From positions 1-5,657 of the forward strand of contig CAKPAQ010000065.1 in assembly GCA_934133015.1 (NCBI GenBank): a stretch of 5,657 nucleotides of DNA, given 5' to 3'. The DNA comes from an uncultured Bacilli bacterium (GTDB taxonomy: Bacteria > Bacillota_I > Bacilli_A > RF39 > UBA660). This document shows, one piece after another, positions 1 through 5,381 of this stretch. Position 1 is the first letter of the stretch. The number at the start of each line of letters is the position of its first letter. A program made the translations under genes and the position numbers. The notes under the pieces were generated by a model. The model saw only the letters and a program-made list of their open reading frames with translations. It was not told the DNA's origin and made no database searches.

Positions 1-12
1 CTGTTTACCAAA

Positions 13-30
13 AGCCCTTAAAATCGGGCT
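13..30 (-). terminator. Weak hairpin, possible terminator of the 233-residue gene
   Basis: AGCCC (13-17) and GGGCT (26-30) form a 5-bp GC-rich stem with an 8-base loop. Read on the minus strand the stem is followed by only four Ts (13-10), so it is at best a weak intrinsic terminator, about 80 bases beyond the stop of the minus-strand gene at 109-810. The first 60 bases are clearly richer in GC (26 of 60) than the next 60 (11 of 60), so the hairpin could instead belong to a different element cut by the window edge. No gene is recognised in 1-108. Confidence 0.3.
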
Positions 31-73
31 AAACTGGTTCAATACTTCCCTCGGCTTTCACAGTAAATCATAT

Positions 74-89
74 CTAGAATTAATTCTAG
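74..89. repeat. Perfect 16-bp palindrome
   Basis: CTAGAATTAATTCTAG is its own reverse complement, with no spacer. It sits 20 bases past the stop codon of the minus-strand gene at 109-810. It has no loop and no GC-rich stem, so it is a poor intrinsic terminator. It could be a binding site for a dimeric protein or simply an AT-rich chance palindrome. No function is assigned. Confidence 0.45.
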
Positions 90-108
90 TTTTAAATATA
101 TTCAATTG

Positions 109-810
109 TTATAAATGCTTACTTCCTATTTTATTTAAATAGTTCATATGAACATTTAATGCGTGTTGATTATGATATAGTCTTCCTTCCTCAGCAATAT
201 ATAATTCAGGATGCTCTATTGTCGCTAAAGCGTCATTTAATGTTGCATTTTGTCTTCCTGGATTTATCTCATAATATCCAATTCCCGTTTCAGTGAACTT
301 AAGTTCTCCATCAGTTCTTTTATATCTATCAAGGAGAGCATCTGCAGTAGTATAATGGACAGTGTCTTGTAGCAATAATTTATCTGCTAAATCACATAAT
401 TCCTGAGATGCATTTGGATTATCTATTCTTTTAACTCTAATTATATAATTATGTTGTCCTTGCAGTCCTTCATAAAAAAAAACTCTATCATCATGATTTG
501 CCATTTCATCCAATATATTCATATTTTCTGCTGATAAAGAACTTGTTTCTATTTCAATCCAGTAACCATTTTCAATATCATCGTTATAATTTCCACACTG
601 AAAAGTATCAATCCCTTTTGACCATAGCAACTTGCAGCACTCTATACACTCCGGTATTATAAACTGTTCTGCATGTTCCATAACAAATTCGATATCTGAT
701 GGCTCATAATCATATATTGAATTATTCTTATCCGTGGTTTCACTTTTTACATTAGGATCTTTAATTCTTATTAACATTTCGCTAAGATCCATTATATCTT
801 TTTCTTCCAT
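109..810 (-). CDS. Hypothetical protein, 233 residues
   Basis: Function not recognised. The product is a soluble, acidic-looking protein with no signal peptide, membrane segment or familiar catalytic motif. The N-terminal 35 residues look polar and flexible. A Cys-rich stretch follows at 53-74 (IPECIECCKLLWSKGIDTF and then QCGNY), with cysteines at 55, 58, 59 and 72, and then an alternating beta-like segment (YWIEIE, 83-88). The C-terminal part has ALLDRYKR (158-165), an aromatic/Gly stretch GIGYYEINPG (176-185) and a closing helix HALNVHMNYLNKIG (216-229). The Cys-rich piece with LLWSKGI resembles, from memory only, uncharacterised accessory proteins of Firmicutes. The ATG at 810 is preceded by AGGAGA (817-822) at six bases. 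It lies in the same direction as secA but beyond the secA terminator and with its own promoter, so it is probably transcribed alone. It ends in TAA. That the ORF is a real gene is likely; its role is open. Confidence 0.8.
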   Translation of the reverse strand: MEEKDIMDLSEMLIRIKDPNVKSETTDKNNSIYDYEPSDIEFVMEHAEQFIIPECIECCKLLWSKGIDTFQCGNYNDDIENGYWIEIETSSLSAENMNILDEMANHDDRVFFYEGLQGQHNYIIRVKRIDNPNASQELCDLADKLLLQDTVHYTTADALLDRYKRTDGELKFTETGIGYYEINPGRQNATLNDALATIEHPELYIAEEGRLYHNQHALNVHMNYLNKIGSKHL

Positions 811-828
811 AAATTATCTCCTATAACA

Positions 829-837
829 ATTATACCA
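829..837 (-). promoter_or_regulatory. Extended -10 promoter of the 233-residue gene
   Basis: The minus strand reads TGGTATAAT, a perfect -10 hexamer (829-834) with the TG extension. There is no TTGACA-like box at the expected distance; that place (about 852-857) is taken by the left arm of the inverted repeat at 845-901. The predicted start of transcription is near 822, at the edge of the ribosome binding site, giving a leader of about 12 bases. The short leader is inferred, not measured. Confidence 0.6.
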
Positions 838-844
838 CAAAATG

Positions 845-901
845 CTCCTTATTTTAGGGACTCTGGAAACTTTTTTTTGTAAAAGCCCATAAAATAAGGA
901 G
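845..901. repeat. Long inverted repeat upstream of the 233-residue gene
   Basis: Left arm 845-859 (CTCCTTATTTTAGGG) and right arm 886-901 (CCCATAAAATAAGGAG) pair over 12 bp. After a single bulged A at 889 they pair over three more G-C pairs. The loop (860-885) holds a run of eight Ts at 871-878. The left arm covers the place where the -35 box of the promoter at 829-837 would be. It could be a regulator site, a transcript hairpin or the remains of a small mobile element; none of these is shown. Confidence 0.6.
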
Positions 902-932
902 TTCTTAACTGCCAATCCGTAAAAATATGCCA

Positions 933-981
933 TTTAGATACGAATTATCTGTAAAAAATCGTATTTAAAATCGTATCTAAA
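933..981. repeat. Cluster of ATCGTAT-type direct and inverted repeats
   Basis: TTTAGATACGA (933-943) and TCGTATCTAAA (971-981) form an 11-bp perfect inverted repeat with a 27-base spacer. Inside it, two tandem 12-base units AAAATCGTATYT lie at 955-966 and 967-978. The left arm could thus pair with either of two right-hand copies (959-964 or 971-981). A T6 run follows at 987-992 on the plus strand, but the stem is AT-rich, so a plus-strand terminator is weak. It lies downstream of the secA terminator, and no gene is attached to it. Confidence 0.55.
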
Positions 982-1021
982 AAGTGTTTTTTATAAAATA
1001 TTGAATTTTTGCCTATGTAAA

Positions 1022-1060
1022 GAAAAACTCGCAAGCCCTTTATTTATAAGGCTTTGCGAG
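1022..1060 (-). terminator. Intrinsic terminator of secA
   Basis: On the minus strand, CTCGCAAAGCC (1060-1050) pairs with GGCTTGCGAG (1037-1028), with one bulged A. The stem is followed by TTTTTC (1027-1022). It starts one base after the secA stop codon, so transcription should end right behind the coding region. Confidence 0.88.
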
Positions 1061-1061
1061 C

Positions 1062-3554
1062 TTATTTACCACAACACTGTTTATACTTGCGTCCACTGCC
1101 ACATGGACAAGGATCATTTCTACCTATCTTTTCAACACGTTTAGGTTGTTTTTTTGCTTGTTCTTTTCCACCATCATTAGTTATTTTTTTCTTTGAGATT
1201 TCTTTTCTTTCCACATTTTGACGAATTTCTGAACGAACTAACATAATAGTAATGTCATGGTCGATCTTTTGCATCATTTTATCAAAAAGTTCAAATCCTT
1301 CCATTGTATAAGCACGTAAAGGATCTTCTTGACCATAACCTCTTAGGTAGATACCTTCTCTTAAGTGAGACATAGTATTTATATGTTCTGTCCAATGATG
1401 ATCAATTACATTCAAACTAATTGCTTTTTCAAACTCATCTTTAATTTCAACAGGTATATCTTTTAATTTATCTTCATATTCCTTAGTAACAACATCATTA
1501 ATATAGTCGATTATTTCTTCAGGAGTCTTGTTATCTATTTCTTCCTTATCAATATCTTTTTGAATCAAGTTTTCATTTGCAAATTCAACAATTTCTTTTA
1601 CATCGTTGTTAGTTAATCTTCCTTCTGGATAAATATGAGAATTTACTAAATCTTCAATATGATTATGTATAGTCTTTAAAACTGTATTATGAATTGATTC
1701 ACTTTCAAGTATTTCATTACGTCTAGCATACATTATTTCTCTTTGATTATTCATTACATCATCATATTGAAGTAATTGTTTACGAATATCAAAGTTATTA
1801 CCTTCAACACGAGCCTGTGCTGATGACAATGCTTTAGTAAAAGTTTTACTTCTGATAGCTTGATTTTCATCAAATCCTAGATTTTGCATCATTACTTTAA
1901 TTCTGTCAGTACCAAATCGGACCATCAATTCATCTTCCATTGATACATAGAATTGTGTAAATCCTGGATCACCTTGACGTCCTGCACGTCCACGTAACTG
2001 GTTATCAATACGGCGTGATTCATGTCTTTCAGTACCAATTACGCATAATCCACCTAATTTTCTTACTTCATCGCTTAATTTTATGTCAGTACCACGTCCT
2101 GCCATGTTAGTTGCAATTGTTACTGATTTACCATAACCTATCTTTTCAATTATTTCAGCTTCACGAGCATGATTTTTAGCATTTAAAACTTCATGTGGTA
2201 TTTTCTTTTCTTTTAATAATTTGCTTATTAATTCACTAGTTTCAATAGCTATAGTACCAACAAGAACTGGTTGACCTTTTTTATAACGTGCTTCAATTTC
2301 ATTAACTATGGCACGATATTTTCCAGCTTTAGTTGAATACATTAAATCTGGCATATCAATACGTGCGATTGGTTTATTAGTTGGAATTTCAATAACGTAC
2401 ATATTATATATGTTTCTAAATTCTTCTTCTTCAGTTTTAGCAGTACCTGTCATACCAGATAACTTTTTATACATTCTAAATAAGTTTTGGAAAGTAATAG
2501 TAGCTAAAGTTTTTGTTTCTTGATTGATTTTTACTCCTTCCTTAGCTTCTATTGCTTGATGTAGACCATCACTATAAGCACGTCCTTTCATTAAACGTCC
2601 AGTAAATTGATCTACAATAATTACTTCACCATCTTGTACTACGTAATCAATATCATTATGCATTGAATAATTAGCACGTAAAGCTTGGTTTATATAGTGA
2701 ACCAATTCAGAATTATCTAAGCTATATAAGTTTTCTAAATGGAAACTCTTTTCAGCTTTCTTTACACCTTCATCTGATAAAGAAACATTTTTTGTCTTTT
2801 CATCATAAATATATTCATCTTCTTTTAAAGATTTAGCAAAACGATCAGCATCTATATATAAGTTAGCACTTTTCATTTCGCCACCTGAAATAATTAGAGG
2901 TGTTCTTGCTTCATCTATTAAAACAGAGTCAACTTCATCGATAATAGCGAAGTTTAATGGTCTTTGAACTCTATCTTCTTTACGAACTACCATGTTATCA
3001 CGTAAGTAGTCAAAACCAATCTCATTATTTGTTGAATATAAAATATCGCAAGCATATTGTTCTTGTTTTTCTTTAGGACTCATATCTCTTAAGTTAACTC
3101 CAACTGTTAATCCTAAAAACTTATATACTTTACCCATCCATTCAGCATCACGATTAGCAAGATATTCATTAACTGTGATTATGTGAACACCTTCTCCAGT
3201 TAAAGCATTTAAATAAGCTGGTAAAGTAGCTACTAAGGTTTTTCCTTCACCTGTTTTCATTTCTGAAATATTACCATAGTGAATTGATATAGCACCAAGT
3301 AATTGAACATAGAATGGTTTAAGTCCTATTGCCCTATATGCAGCCTCTCTTGCTAAAGCAAATGCTTCTACTAATATATCATCAAGAGTTTCTCCTTCAG
3401 ATAATCTTTTTTTAAACTCTTCTGTTTTTTTAGGAAAATCACTATCTTTTAATTTTTGCATTTCCTCATCCAAAGCATCTATTTGATCTGCTATTTTGGA
3501 AAATTTCTTTAATTCTTTATATTCATGATCGAATAATCTTTTTAATAATTCCAT
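1062..3554 (-). CDS. secA: Protein translocase ATPase subunit SecA
   Basis: SecA is the ATP-driven motor that pushes unfolded preproteins through the SecYEG channel at the cytoplasmic membrane. The 830-residue product has the full family layout and nearly the length usual in Firmicutes. The Walker A loop MKTGEGKT is at 99-106 and the DEAD-type Walker B IIDEVDS at 204-210, inside the first nucleotide-binding domain. The preprotein-binding domain is around 225-360. TNMAGRGTD (482-490) and QLRGRAGRQGDPG (519-531, arginine-finger motif VI) lie in the second nucleotide-binding domain. The helical scaffold follows, with LRGYGQEDPLRAY (737-749). A Lys-rich linker leads to the SEC-C zinc tail CPCGSGRKYKQCC, with Cys816, 818, 827 and 828. 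The ATG at 3554 is chosen because AGGAG (3564-3568) lies nine bases ahead and MELLKRLFD matches the usual start. An in-frame ATG seven codons upstream would put the binding site inside the gene. It has its own promoter and terminator, so it is probably monocistronic, although it follows hpf as in many Firmicutes. No truncation or missing residue is seen. Confidence 0.97.
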   Translation of the reverse strand: MELLKRLFDHEYKELKKFSKIADQIDALDEEMQKLKDSDFPKKTEEFKKRLSEGETLDDILVEAFALAREAAYRAIGLKPFYVQLLGAISIHYGNISEMKTGEGKTLVATLPAYLNALTGEGVHIITVNEYLANRDAEWMGKVYKFLGLTVGVNLRDMSPKEKQEQYACDILYSTNNEIGFDYLRDNMVVRKEDRVQRPLNFAIIDEVDSVLIDEARTPLIISGGEMKSANLYIDADRFAKSLKEDEYIYDEKTKNVSLSDEGVKKAEKSFHLENLYSLDNSELVHYINQALRANYSMHNDIDYVVQDGEVIIVDQFTGRLMKGRAYSDGLHQAIEAKEGVKINQETKTLATITFQNLFRMYKKLSGMTGTAKTEEEEFRNIYNMYVIEIPTNKPIARIDMPDLMYSTKAGKYRAIVNEIEARYKKGQPVLVGTIAIETSELISKLLKEKKIPHEVLNAKNHAREAEIIEKIGYGKSVTIATNMAGRGTDIKLSDEVRKLGGLCVIGTERHESRRIDNQLRGRAGRQGDPGFTQFYVSMEDELMVRFGTDRIKVMMQNLGFDENQAIRSKTFTKALSSAQARVEGNNFDIRKQLLQYDDVMNNQREIMYARRNEILESESIHNTVLKTIHNHIEDLVNSHIYPEGRLTNNDVKEIVEFANENLIQKDIDKEEIDNKTPEEIIDYINDVVTKEYEDKLKDIPVEIKDEFEKAISLNVIDHHWTEHINTMSHLREGIYLRGYGQEDPLRAYTMEGFELFDKMMQKIDHDITIMLVRSEIRQNVERKEISKKKITNDGGKEQAKKQPKRVEKIGRNDPCPCGSGRKYKQCCGK

Positions 3555-3576
3555 GTATATCATCTCCTGTACCAAT

Positions 3577-3585
3577 ATTTTATCA
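3577..3585 (-). promoter_or_regulatory. Extended -10 promoter of secA
   Basis: The minus strand reads TGATAAAAT: hexamer TAAAAT (3577-3582, five of six to consensus) with the TG extension (3583-3585). No clear -35 box is seen. Transcription would begin near 3570, two bases before AGGAG (3564-3568), so the leader would be about 16 bases. The hpf terminator lies just upstream, which supports a separate promoter here. Confidence 0.5.
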
Positions 3586-3628
3586 AAAAAAGATATATAA
3601 TAAAAGACTTTACCAATATTTTAATTAG

Positions 3629-3651
3629 AAAAAGAGACTTATTCAGTCTCT
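3629..3651 (-). terminator. Intrinsic terminator of hpf, overlapping its 3' end
   Basis: Minus strand AGAGACT (3651-3645), loop GAATA (3644-3640) and AGTCTCT (3639-3633) form a perfect 7-bp stem; a T run begins in the 3' arm and continues to 3629. The 5' arm lies in the last hpf codons, and the TAA stop (3641-3639) begins inside the loop. Transcription of hpf should mostly stop here, leaving secA to its own promoter. Confidence 0.85.
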
Positions 3652-4169
3652 ATAATTCCATAGTCACCATCTTTTCTCTTATAAATCAAAGCTGGTTGAT
3701 TTGTCTCTGCATCTTTAAATAAGTAAAATTGATGTCCAAGTAATTCCATTTGAAGTATAGCTTCTTCTTCATCCATTGGTTTTACTTCGATTTTCTTTCT
3801 CTTTACGATTTTATTTTCTTGTTCTTCTTTTATTTCTTCTATATAATCATAAACAAACTCTTTAGCTTCTTTTATTTTCTTAGCTGAAAGTCTTGTTTTA
3901 TTTTTTCTAATTTGTCTTTCAAGTTTATCAGTTATTACGTCAATAGCGGCATAGAAATCTTCTTGTTCTTCTTCTGCTCTTAAGATGCATGACTTTAATG
4001 GTATTGTGATTTCTACTTTATGTAGATGATTTGGAATTTTTACAATTACATTAGCTTGTACATCTTCATTGTTTTCGATGTATTTAACTAGTTTATTTAA
4101 TTTCTCCTCTGTGTATTCTTTCATTGAATCTGTAATTGTTACTTTACTTCCTCTAATAGATATTTTCAT
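3639..4169 (-). CDS. hpf: Ribosome hibernation promoting factor, long form
   Basis: Long HPF binds the small ribosomal subunit when growth stops, blocks the decoding site and, through its C-terminal domain, joins two 70S ribosomes into an inactive 100S dimer. The 176-residue length and two-domain layout fit the long form of Firmicutes rather than short HPF or YfiA. The N-terminal S30AE/RaiA fold covers about 1-98, with MKISIRGSKVTITDSMKEY at the start and the conserved DFYAAIDVITDKLERQIRKN at 71-90. A charged linker (about 99-125) leads to the C-terminal dimerisation domain (about 126-173) with the signature FYLFKDAETNQPALIYKRKD (148-167) and GDYGIIE. The ATG at 4169 has a strong GGGAGGG (4177-4183) seven bases ahead. 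It lies between the cold-shock gene and secA on the same strand, with its own promoter and terminator. The hpf-secA order is common in Bacillota. No defects are seen. Confidence 0.95.
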   Translation of the reverse strand: MKISIRGSKVTITDSMKEYTEEKLNKLVKYIENNEDVQANVIVKIPNHLHKVEITIPLKSCILRAEEEQEDFYAAIDVITDKLERQIRKNKTRLSAKKIKEAKEFVYDYIEEIKEEQENKIVKRKKIEVKPMDEEEAILQMELLGHQFYLFKDAETNQPALIYKRKDGDYGIIETE

Positions 4170-4189
4170 ATATCATCCCTCCCAATTGT

Positions 4190-4198
4190 AGTATATCA
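4190..4198 (-). promoter_or_regulatory. Extended -10 promoter of hpf
   Basis: The minus strand reads TGATATACT: hexamer TATACT (4190-4195, five of six to consensus) with the TG extension (4196-4198). The same nine bases occur at the agrB promoter. The -35 region is only AT-rich. The expected transcript start is near 4183, at the first base of the ribosome binding site, giving a leader of about 14 bases. No separate stress-sigma box was recognised. Confidence 0.55.
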
Positions 4199-4227
4199 CA
4201 AAGTTTAAAAAAAATAAATATTAGCAG

Positions 4228-4251
4228 AAAAAAACTACCTATTTGGTAGTT
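4228..4251 (-). terminator. Intrinsic terminator of the cold-shock gene, overlapping its 3' end
   Basis: Minus strand AACTACC (4251-4245), loop AAATA (4244-4240) and GGTAGTT (4239-4233) form a perfect 7-bp stem, with a T run from 4234 to 4228 that begins in the 3' arm. The last codons (ACT ACC AAA) form the 5' arm and part of the loop; the TAG stop (4241-4239) spans the loop and the first base of the 3' arm. An outer TTAGCA/TGCTAA pair (4221-4226 with 4251-4256) brackets the hairpin and could form an alternative, longer fold. Confidence 0.87.
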
Positions 4252-4457
4252 GCTAAGTCTTTAATAACAGTTACATCAAGTGCTTGAAGCCCTTTACTTG
4301 TTTCGAGTAATTTAAATTCTACTACTTGACCCTCTTCTAAGGTCTTATATCCTTCTTGCTTAATTGCTGTATAATGAACAAATATATCTTCTTTGTCAGT
4401 ATACTCGATAAATCCATAACCTTTTTCGTTATTAAACCACTTTACTGTTCCTCTCAT
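4239..4457 (-). CDS. Cold-shock domain protein (CspA family)
   Basis: This is a small single-stranded nucleic-acid-binding protein of the CspA/CspB family, a five-stranded OB-fold that melts RNA structure and helps translation in the cold or in stationary phase. The 72-residue form begins MRGTVKWFNNEKGYGFI, the standard family start. RNP1 is KGYGFIEY (12-19) and RNP2 is DIFVHY (24-29). The C-terminal strand VVEFKLLETSKGLQAL (45-60) is also typical, and only the last dozen residues run past the usual 65-67. The start at 4457 is preferred by family alignment and has a GAGGTG-type binding site six bases ahead. A second in-frame ATG at 4487 has an even better site and would add MIGIEGEVAV. The gene is followed by its own terminator and then hpf. 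Which csp paralogue it is cannot be decided, so no symbol is given. Confidence 0.94.
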   Translation of the reverse strand: MRGTVKWFNNEKGYGFIEYTDKEDIFVHYTAIKQEGYKTLEEGQVVEFKLLETSKGLQALDVTVIKDLATTK

Positions 4458-4484
4458 TACTGCCACCTCACCTTCTATTCCAAT

Positions 4485-4502
4485 CATGTTTCACTTCTCC
4501 TT
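4485..4502 (-). promoter_or_regulatory. Alternative upstream start of the cold-shock gene with its binding site
   Basis: On the minus strand, AAGGAG (4502-4497) stands nine bases before an ATG at 4487-4485. That ATG is in frame with the cold-shock protein and ten codons upstream of its usual start. The inner binding site lies within these ten codons. Either the longer form is made, both are made, or the outer site loads ribosomes for the inner one. The family norm favours the inner start, and the sequence cannot settle it. Confidence 0.5.
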
Positions 4503-4516
4503 ACTGCTCACTTCTG

Positions 4517-4526
4517 GTGATATCAC
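4517..4526. promoter_or_regulatory. GTGATATCAC palindrome in the divergent spacer
   Basis: A perfect 10-bp palindrome lies 30 bases upstream of the outer cold-shock start. Close by are a 6-bp inverted repeat TGCACA (4528-4533)/TGTGCA (4553-4558) and a second TATCAC at 4568-4573. No convincing -10/-35 pair for the cold-shock gene was found in this stretch, so the palindrome may mark its control region, but this is inference. Confidence 0.3.
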
Positions 4527-4584
4527 TTGCACATAACGTATACTTTTTTTCTTGTGCACATTAATAATATCACGGAAAGTTGGT

Positions 4585-4604
4585 GTTTACTGTCACTTAT
4601 TGTC
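4585..4604. repeat. Tandem 10-base repeat upstream of agrB
   Basis: GTTTACTGTC (4585-4594) is followed directly by ACTTATTGTC (4595-4604), seven of ten bases alike, one helical turn apart. The pair lies about 120 bases ahead of the agrB promoter, in a spacer without a gene. It could be a regulator site. It does not match the spacing usual for LytTR/AgrA boxes (9-bp repeats some 12 bp apart), so no regulator is named. Confidence 0.25.
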
Positions 4605-4720
4605 GAATAGTAAAAATTTTGTACTTTTTAGAAAATTAATGCCTGAATTTAAGGACCTTTTTTCAAAAACATTAAAAACAAAGCAACTCATTTTTAAAAG
4701 ATGTAATTATATATATATAG

Positions 4721-4729
4721 TGATATACT
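4721..4729 (+). promoter_or_regulatory. Extended -10 promoter of agrB-agrD
   Basis: TGATATACT has a TATACT hexamer at 4724-4729 with the TG extension, identical to the hpf promoter. An alternating AT tract (4708-4719) fills the spacer, and ATGTAA at 4701-4706 is a poor -35 at 17-base spacing. The transcript should begin near 4736, eight bases before the AAAGGAGGG binding site (4744-4752), giving a leader of about 21 bases. Confidence 0.55.
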
Positions 4730-4756
4730 TTGGGTGACATTGTAAAGGAGGGTATA

Positions 4757-5371
4757 ATGAAGGAGTTGTTTATAAGGAATTCTTTGAGATTAGTAAAATC
4801 TTGTTATCCGATGTATGATGATGATAAAATAGATGATATTAGATATGGTCTCGAGGCAACATATTTATCCTTAACAAAAGTAGTAGTACTTACGTTAGTG
4901 AGTTTTTGTTTAGGAATCTTAAAAGAATTTATCTTCCTGTTAATACTTTTTAATTTCCTTAGAATTAGTGGATTTGGGTTACATGCTAGTAAAAGTTGGA
5001 TGTGTTGGATTAGTTCATCAATTACTTTTATTGGTGGAACTATATTATGTAAATATATAGTGATACCAAAATACGTTTTAGTAATTTTATCAACAATCTG
5101 TATTCTTGGATTTATATTTTATGCACCAGCTGATACTATAAAAAGACCACTTATTTATAAAAAAAGAAGAATTATGTATAAAATTAGAACTGTACTTACA
5201 GCAATAATATATACAATTATTATTTTAGTTATAAATGACTCTCTATTTCAAAATATTTTAGTTTTTGCAATGTTAGTAGAGCTAGTATTAATACACCCAT
5301 TAACATATAGGATATTTAACTTATCCTATGACAATTATAAAAACTATATATTAGCCAATGATAAAGTATAG
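4757..5371 (+). CDS. agrB: AgrB-like accessory gene regulator membrane peptidase
   Basis: AgrB is a membrane cysteine endopeptidase that removes the C-terminal part of the AgrD precursor and helps close its thiolactone ring, the first step in making the autoinducing peptide. The product has 204 residues, close to the family norm. The catalytic pair is visible in GFGLHASKSWMC: His76 and Cys83, seven apart as in Staphylococcus aureus AgrB (His77/Cys84). The second family motif YAPADTIKRPL is at 122-132, followed by the basic loop YKKRRIMYK (134-142). Hydrophobic segments lie at about 37-53, 56-69, 86-103, 106-121, 146-160 and 164-181, fitting a polytopic membrane protein. The ATG at 4757 is chosen because AAAGGAGGG (4744-4752) lies just ahead; an in-frame ATG nine codons upstream sits before that site and next to the predicted transcript start. 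agrD follows 10 bases after the stop codon, so the two are one operon. No agrC or agrA is present. The substrate is inferred from the neighbour. Confidence 0.94.
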   Translation: MKELFIRNSLRLVKSCYPMYDDDKIDDIRYGLEATYLSLTKVVVLTLVSFCLGILKEFIFLLILFNFLRISGFGLHASKSWMCWISSSITFIGGTILCKYIVIPKYVLVILSTICILGFIFYAPADTIKRPLIYKKRRIMYKIRTVLTAIIYTIIILVINDSLFQNILVFAMLVELVLIHPLTYRIFNLSYDNYKNYILANDKV

Positions 5372-5381
5372 GAGGATATAT

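Noticed and set aside
31..60. tRNA- or tmRNA-like 3' end (GGTTCAATAC)
   Set aside because: The TTCAATA loop resembles a T-loop, but the flanking bases do not form the five-base stem, and no acceptor stem or CCA end fits.
2..142. 47-codon frame on the plus strand, open at the left edge
   Set aside because: It crosses the palindrome at 74-89 and overlaps the end of the 233-residue gene by 34 bases. Its translation resembles no known family. An upstream gene's end cannot be excluded, but it is not supported.
2308..2523. 71-codon open frame on the plus strand
   Set aside because: It lies antisense inside secA, which is certain from its motifs over this stretch. It has no ribosome binding site and its protein resembles nothing known.
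3555..3575. Upstream ATGs for secA adding up to seven residues
   Set aside because: The AGGAG site lies between or inside these codons and is correctly spaced only for the ATG at 3554, which gives the normal MELLKRLFD start.
4552..4737. 61-codon open frame on the plus strand ahead of agrB
   Set aside because: It would need a TTG start without a ribosome binding site, runs through the agrB promoter and has no recognisable protein features. The spacer reads as non-coding.
4730..4756. Upstream ATG for agrB adding nine residues
   Set aside because: It overlaps the predicted -10 and transcript start and lies before the strong AAAGGAGGG site, which serves the ATG at 4757. The family start also fits MKELFIRN.
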